A DNA stretch of 64,000 nt, taken from Bog-159 sp049511415 (GTDB lineage: Bacteria > Acidobacteriota > Terriglobia > Bryobacterales > Bryobacteraceae). The position numbers were made by a program, and so were the translations under genes. Shown piece after piece: positions 61,050-64,000 of this stretch. The DNA lies in NCBI GenBank assembly GCA_049511415.1, contig JBEKYC010000019.1, positions 34,367 through 98,366 on the forward strand, read 5' to 3'. A model generated the notes under the pieces. It was not told the DNA's origin and did not search any database. It saw only the letters and a list, made by a program, of their open reading frames with translations. Position 1 is the first letter of the stretch, and the number at the start of each line of letters is the position of its first letter.

Positions 61050-64000
61050 TTACTGTTGCGAGCCTGCCGCGGCCTTGCGGATTTGGGCGACGAACTCGTC
61101 GACCGCCTTCTGTTGGTCCGGCATAGCGGCGGATAGCCTTTCGTGCAAGGCGGCGAGAGGCGGCTCGATATCCTGGCCCGTAGATGCAGCTTCGAATACC
61201 GGCGCAATCAACTGCTTCAGTTCCTCCGGCATCTCCGGTGCATCGGTTTCCTGCGCGCGGGCCATGTCCAAAACTTTTTGCAGGGCTTCGTCGCCGGTAG
61301 CGGCATTTTCGGTTGGGAGACGCGAGAATAACTCGCGGAAGCGCACGCCTTCGACGCGTTCGACGATTTCGCAAAGCTGCTCGAAGTTGGCGGGCAGTGG
61401 CGGCGGGCTAGGGGAGAATCCTGAAAGATCGAGGGATAGCGCCTGAACGGCGTTGGCCAGGAACCCGTCACTCGTCTGAAGCCAGATCACGGCGCTGGCC
61501 AGCCGGTGGGCAAGCGCTGTTTGCGGATCGCTCCGGGATCCCATGATGTTGGCGAGGTTAAAGTGGCACGCGGCGCATTCGCAAAGCGCGCCCGAATAAT
61601 AGACATAACGAAGCGCTGTGTGTTCGTAGGCAACCGCCTCCCCTAGGTGGCCGATCTCAGCCTCCAAGTTCGCGAGCCCAATGAAAACCCTGCCTAACAG
61701 GGCAGCATCAGGAGGGTCCTCGAACTGCCGCCGACACTCCAGGAGCAACCGCTGGGCTTCTGAGTACCGCTGCAAGTGTCTCAAAGGTCCGTTGTCATTG
61801 AAACGTTTACGGGCGATCTCGTGGGCTGTTGCGCCGCGGGCTTTTTTAATCTCGATGATCTCCCTGTTGAAGTCCAGCGCCTCTTGCCACCTGCGATCCC
61901 TCAGGGCGGCTTCGCGCCCCGTGTCCAGTATGGTCTCCCTAACGTTCCACGGGCTGACCGACTCCTCTGCCTCTCCAGATTCGCGCATTCCTTGCATCTG
62001 TTCCCGTAGGCCCTTCACGGCTTCCAGCACTTCATCGTACCTGCCTAGGTCTACCAGGATCTGCGGGCGCACCGCCTCGACCAAAAGCTGTGTCCAGGGG
62101 CCGAGGCCCGCCCGCCGCGTTAGGTTCCTTAAGTCCTCCACCTCGCCGAGGGCTTCCTTGGCCCGCCCCGTTTTCCACAACAGCTTGATCAGATCGTGCG
62201 CAGCACAAGAAGCGGCCCTGAATTGGCCAGTGTGCTCGGCATCGGCCAGCACACGCCGCGTGATCCGCTCGGCCTCTTCAACCTGGCCCAATCCGGCTAG
62301 CGTGCCAGCGAGCACACCCGCGTCCTCCAGACCTTTCGGAGTCCGTTCGGTGGCTTGCGCTATTCGCCGGAGGAGCGGCACGACGGCGGCGAGGGTCTCG
62401 GGTGATGTGTCGCGGGACGTGACCTCCTCCAACAGCGCGGACGCTCGATCCCATTCGCTGCGGCGCATAAGGTAGGGAACCGCGCTGCGGCCGCCCCGCA
62501 GGATCATCGGTCCGCCGCCGCTCATTTCCCTTTCCTGACTACGCACAAATACAGCCTGCCAGAACGCCGCCAGTTCCTCATCTGTAGCGGCCTGGCGAGC
62601 CTCGCCCGCTTGCGCTCGTCCTGCCTCAGCGACGCCTGGATGAATATGATATTCCGCGCCTTGCGTGACGACCTCGAGCAGGCCTGTTTCGCCTGCCGCG
62701 TCCGTGAGAGCATCAAAAGCGGGTGCCTCGCCGGGCTTGCTAAGCCGCTTCCAATAGTCGGACCAGTTGGCCTCTATGATCGGCCCTTCCCTGTCTCCCT
62801 CCTCCAGACAGCAAAGGAAATAGAAGAACTCCCGCGCGTCGGGCGCCAGCGAGTCCACCAGCGAAGCGGTCCACGCGCCGAGAGTCGCCAGAAACTCCGG
62901 CGCGCCCAACGCCGATTGACCCTCGTCAAAGAACGCAGCCAACGTGGCCTTACCCACCGGGCTTGCAGACTCCGCGCGTTCCAGATGCCCTTTCAGCGCC
63001 TCCGCGCTAGCCGCCTGCTTTTCGGCAAAATCGATCAGCTTCGGATGCCCCTGTACAACCTCCAGCGTGCGCCTGACCAAAGGCCGGCTCCGATCGTCCC
63101 GCAACAGCCGCCCGAGATTCGGCAACTGGCGCGCCAGCAGTGCAGCCTCGTCGAGCGATAGCGAATGCACCGCCAATTCCAGCAGATGGCGGTTGGCGGG
63201 CACCGGCCGGACGCGCGAGGTCAGCAGCAGCCGCGATTGGCCGTCATGATCGAGCATGGCCGCGATCAGCTTCGCCCAGCGCTCATCGCGCCACTCGCCA
63301 CTAGTAGGGCGCAGCAGCGATTCCAGATTATCGAGCACGAAGAGGACGCTGTGCTTGCGGAGGAATTCGGTCACGCGCGGCAGGAACGCCTCGAATTTCG
63401 CCGTCTCAGCCGATGCCGCAATCAGCAGCGGAGGCGGCTTGAGTTCCTCCAACTGTGTCTCCCACGCGGAGGCAAAAGCGGCCAGTGCGCCGACGATCTC
63501 GTGGCCTTCTTCCGGCGCCTTGTACCAGACGAAATGCGTGAACCGCTGCAAGTCCTCGTAGTGGAACGCCAGTTCCAGGGCGCAGGCCGTTTTGCCACCG
63601 CCCGCCATGCCGTGGAACAGCACGCCGGTGTGACGGCTCTTCGGAGCCAACGCACGGCTGGCCTCGGAGAGAACCCCGACCCTTCCCACGAAGTGCTCAC
63701 CGGGCCGCATCGCGAAGAACGCCATTCCGGGGCGCTCGGCATCCGGCGGGACATCCTGCATGACCGGCGCCTGCAAGCTCAACTCGGCGCATTGCCGGCC
63801 AAACAGCGCCGGCGTCGCAATGGAGAGCGGGCCGTCATCGTCCCCGGCGGCTTCGTTGAGCGCGGTTTGCAAAGCGCTTGGTAAAGTCTGGCCCTGCTCC
63901 AGGACGCCGCCGTACAGGTTCTCGGCGAGGTCAATGGCGAAGGCATCGCCCACCGGATAGCGCATGGCGACGACAGCGCAATCCAGGTCGCGCACCAGCG
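61050..64000 (-). CDS. CHAT protease-like / STAND NTPase / TPR protein, 5' end cut by window
   Basis: At least 982 residues, open to the window edge (frame continues past 63995). The first residues (RDLDCAVVAMRYPVGDAFAIDLAENLYGGVLEQG) are the end of a CHAT caspase-like domain, whose catalytic His/Cys lie outside the window. A STAND-type NTPase follows, with Walker A GMAGGGKTA, Walker B VLFVLDNLESLL and sensor LLLTSRVRP. The C-terminal ~500 residues are helical TPR-like repeats (EEAERITRRVLADAEHTG, AIVYEHTALRYVYYSGALCECAACHFNLAN). Such proteins sense a trigger with the repeats and activate a protease; in bacteria several serve anti-phage cell death. Confidence 0.85.
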   Translation of the reverse strand, partial: LVRDLDCAVVAMRYPVGDAFAIDLAENLYGGVLEQGQTLPSALQTALNEAAGDDDGPLSIATPALFGRQCAELSLQAPVMQDVPPDAERPGMAFFAMRPGEHFVGRVGVLSEASRALAPKSRHTGVLFHGMAGGGKTACALELAFHYEDLQRFTHFVWYKAPEEGHEIVGALAAFASAWETQLEELKPPPLLIAASAETAKFEAFLPRVTEFLRKHSVLFVLDNLESLLRPTSGEWRDERWAKLIAAMLDHDGQSRLLLTSRVRPVPANRHLLELAVHSLSLDEAALLARQLPNLGRLLRDDRSRPLVRRTLEVVQGHPKLIDFAEKQAASAEALKGHLERAESASPVGKATLAAFFDEGQSALGAPEFLATLGAWTASLVDSLAPDAREFFYFLCCLEEGDREGPIIEANWSDYWKRLSKPGEAPAFDALTDAAGETGLLEVVTQGAEYHIHPGVAEAGRAQAGEARQAATDEELAAFWQAVFVRSQEREMSGGGPMILRGGRSAVPYLMRRSEWDRASALLEEVTSRDTSPETLAAVVPLLRRIAQATERTPKGLEDAGVLAGTLAGLGQVEEAERITRRVLADAEHTGQFRAASCAAHDLIKLLWKTGRAKEALGEVEDLRNLTRRAGLGPWTQLLVEAVRPQILVDLGRYDEVLEAVKGLREQMQGMRESGEAEESVSPWNVRETILDTGREAALRDRRWQEALDFNREIIEIKKARGATAHEIARKRFNDNGPLRHLQRYSEAQRLLLECRRQFEDPPDAALLGRVFIGLANLEAEIGHLGEAVAYEHTALRYVYYSGALCECAACHFNLANIMGSRSDPQTALAHRLASAVIWLQTSDGFLANAVQALSLDLSGFSPSPPPLPANFEQLCEIVERVEGVRFRELFSRLPTENAATGDEALQKVLDMARAQETDAPEMPEELKQLIAPVFEAASTGQDIEPPLAALHERLSAAMPDQQKAVDEFVAQIRKAAAGSQQ

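Overview
The window is about 64 kb of high-GC, densely packed bacterial chromosome. It most resembles Acidobacteriota, probably the Bryobacterales/Solibacter side. That placement is inferred from family content: two VWFA-related acidobacterial secreted proteins, an ECF sigma factor overlapping a Ser/Thr kinase-TPR receptor, a GloVer-repeat protein, fibre-like secreted repeat proteins, three Uma2 proteins and a CHAT/NTPase/TPR protein. No rRNA, tRNA, CRISPR array, transposase or prophage module was recognised. Both ends cut a gene.

Layout. 1-9.3 kb: ECF sigma factor and PknB-type kinase, then secreted proteins, including two fibre-like proteins sharing an N-terminal domain. 9.3-12.5 kb: minus-strand two-component operon. 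12.6-23.8 kb: metabolic and transport genes, namely a Memo-like protein, a sugar isomerase-like protein, a four-gene Gld-type ABC system, pncB-pncA and a GPH symporter. 23.8-29.2 kb: an accessory island with a very unusual PLP-decarboxylase/TPR/ATP-grasp fusion, a partial duplicate of its 5' end, and three toxin-antitoxin modules whose antitoxins look intact while the toxins are broken. 29.3-34.4 kb: lolD-like gene and clpC, then a two-gene ABC-ATPase plus TOPRIM-like module resembling anti-phage systems, with the second gene frameshifted.

34.7-43.6 kb: aceE, three tandem Uma2 paralogues, an arylamine N-acetyltransferase, a solitary nuoB, pgeF, a methyltransferase interrupted by an in-frame TAG, and a GloVer-repeat protein, followed by a possible hicAB relic. 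43.9-49 kb: oxidoreductase, acyl-CoA dehydrogenase, a short meaB, mtnP and a GT9-like glycosyltransferase, mostly with stop/start overlaps that suggest one transcript. 49-56 kb: two VWFA paralogues, pcm, an NAD-type isocitrate dehydrogenase, and a second two-component pair. 56-64 kb: MFS exporter, GT-C-like membrane protein, GNAT, ArsA/Get3-like ATPase with a small CxxC partner, and a large CHAT-NTPase-TPR protein running off the end.

The strongest themes are (1) the decarboxylase-TPR-ATP-grasp fusion as a candidate undescribed biosynthetic or amino-acid-conjugating enzyme, (2) a graveyard of toxin genes beside preserved antitoxins, and (3) two predicted defence or cell-death modules, at 32.6-34.4 kb and 61-64 kb. 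All calls come from reading the sequence; no database search was run.
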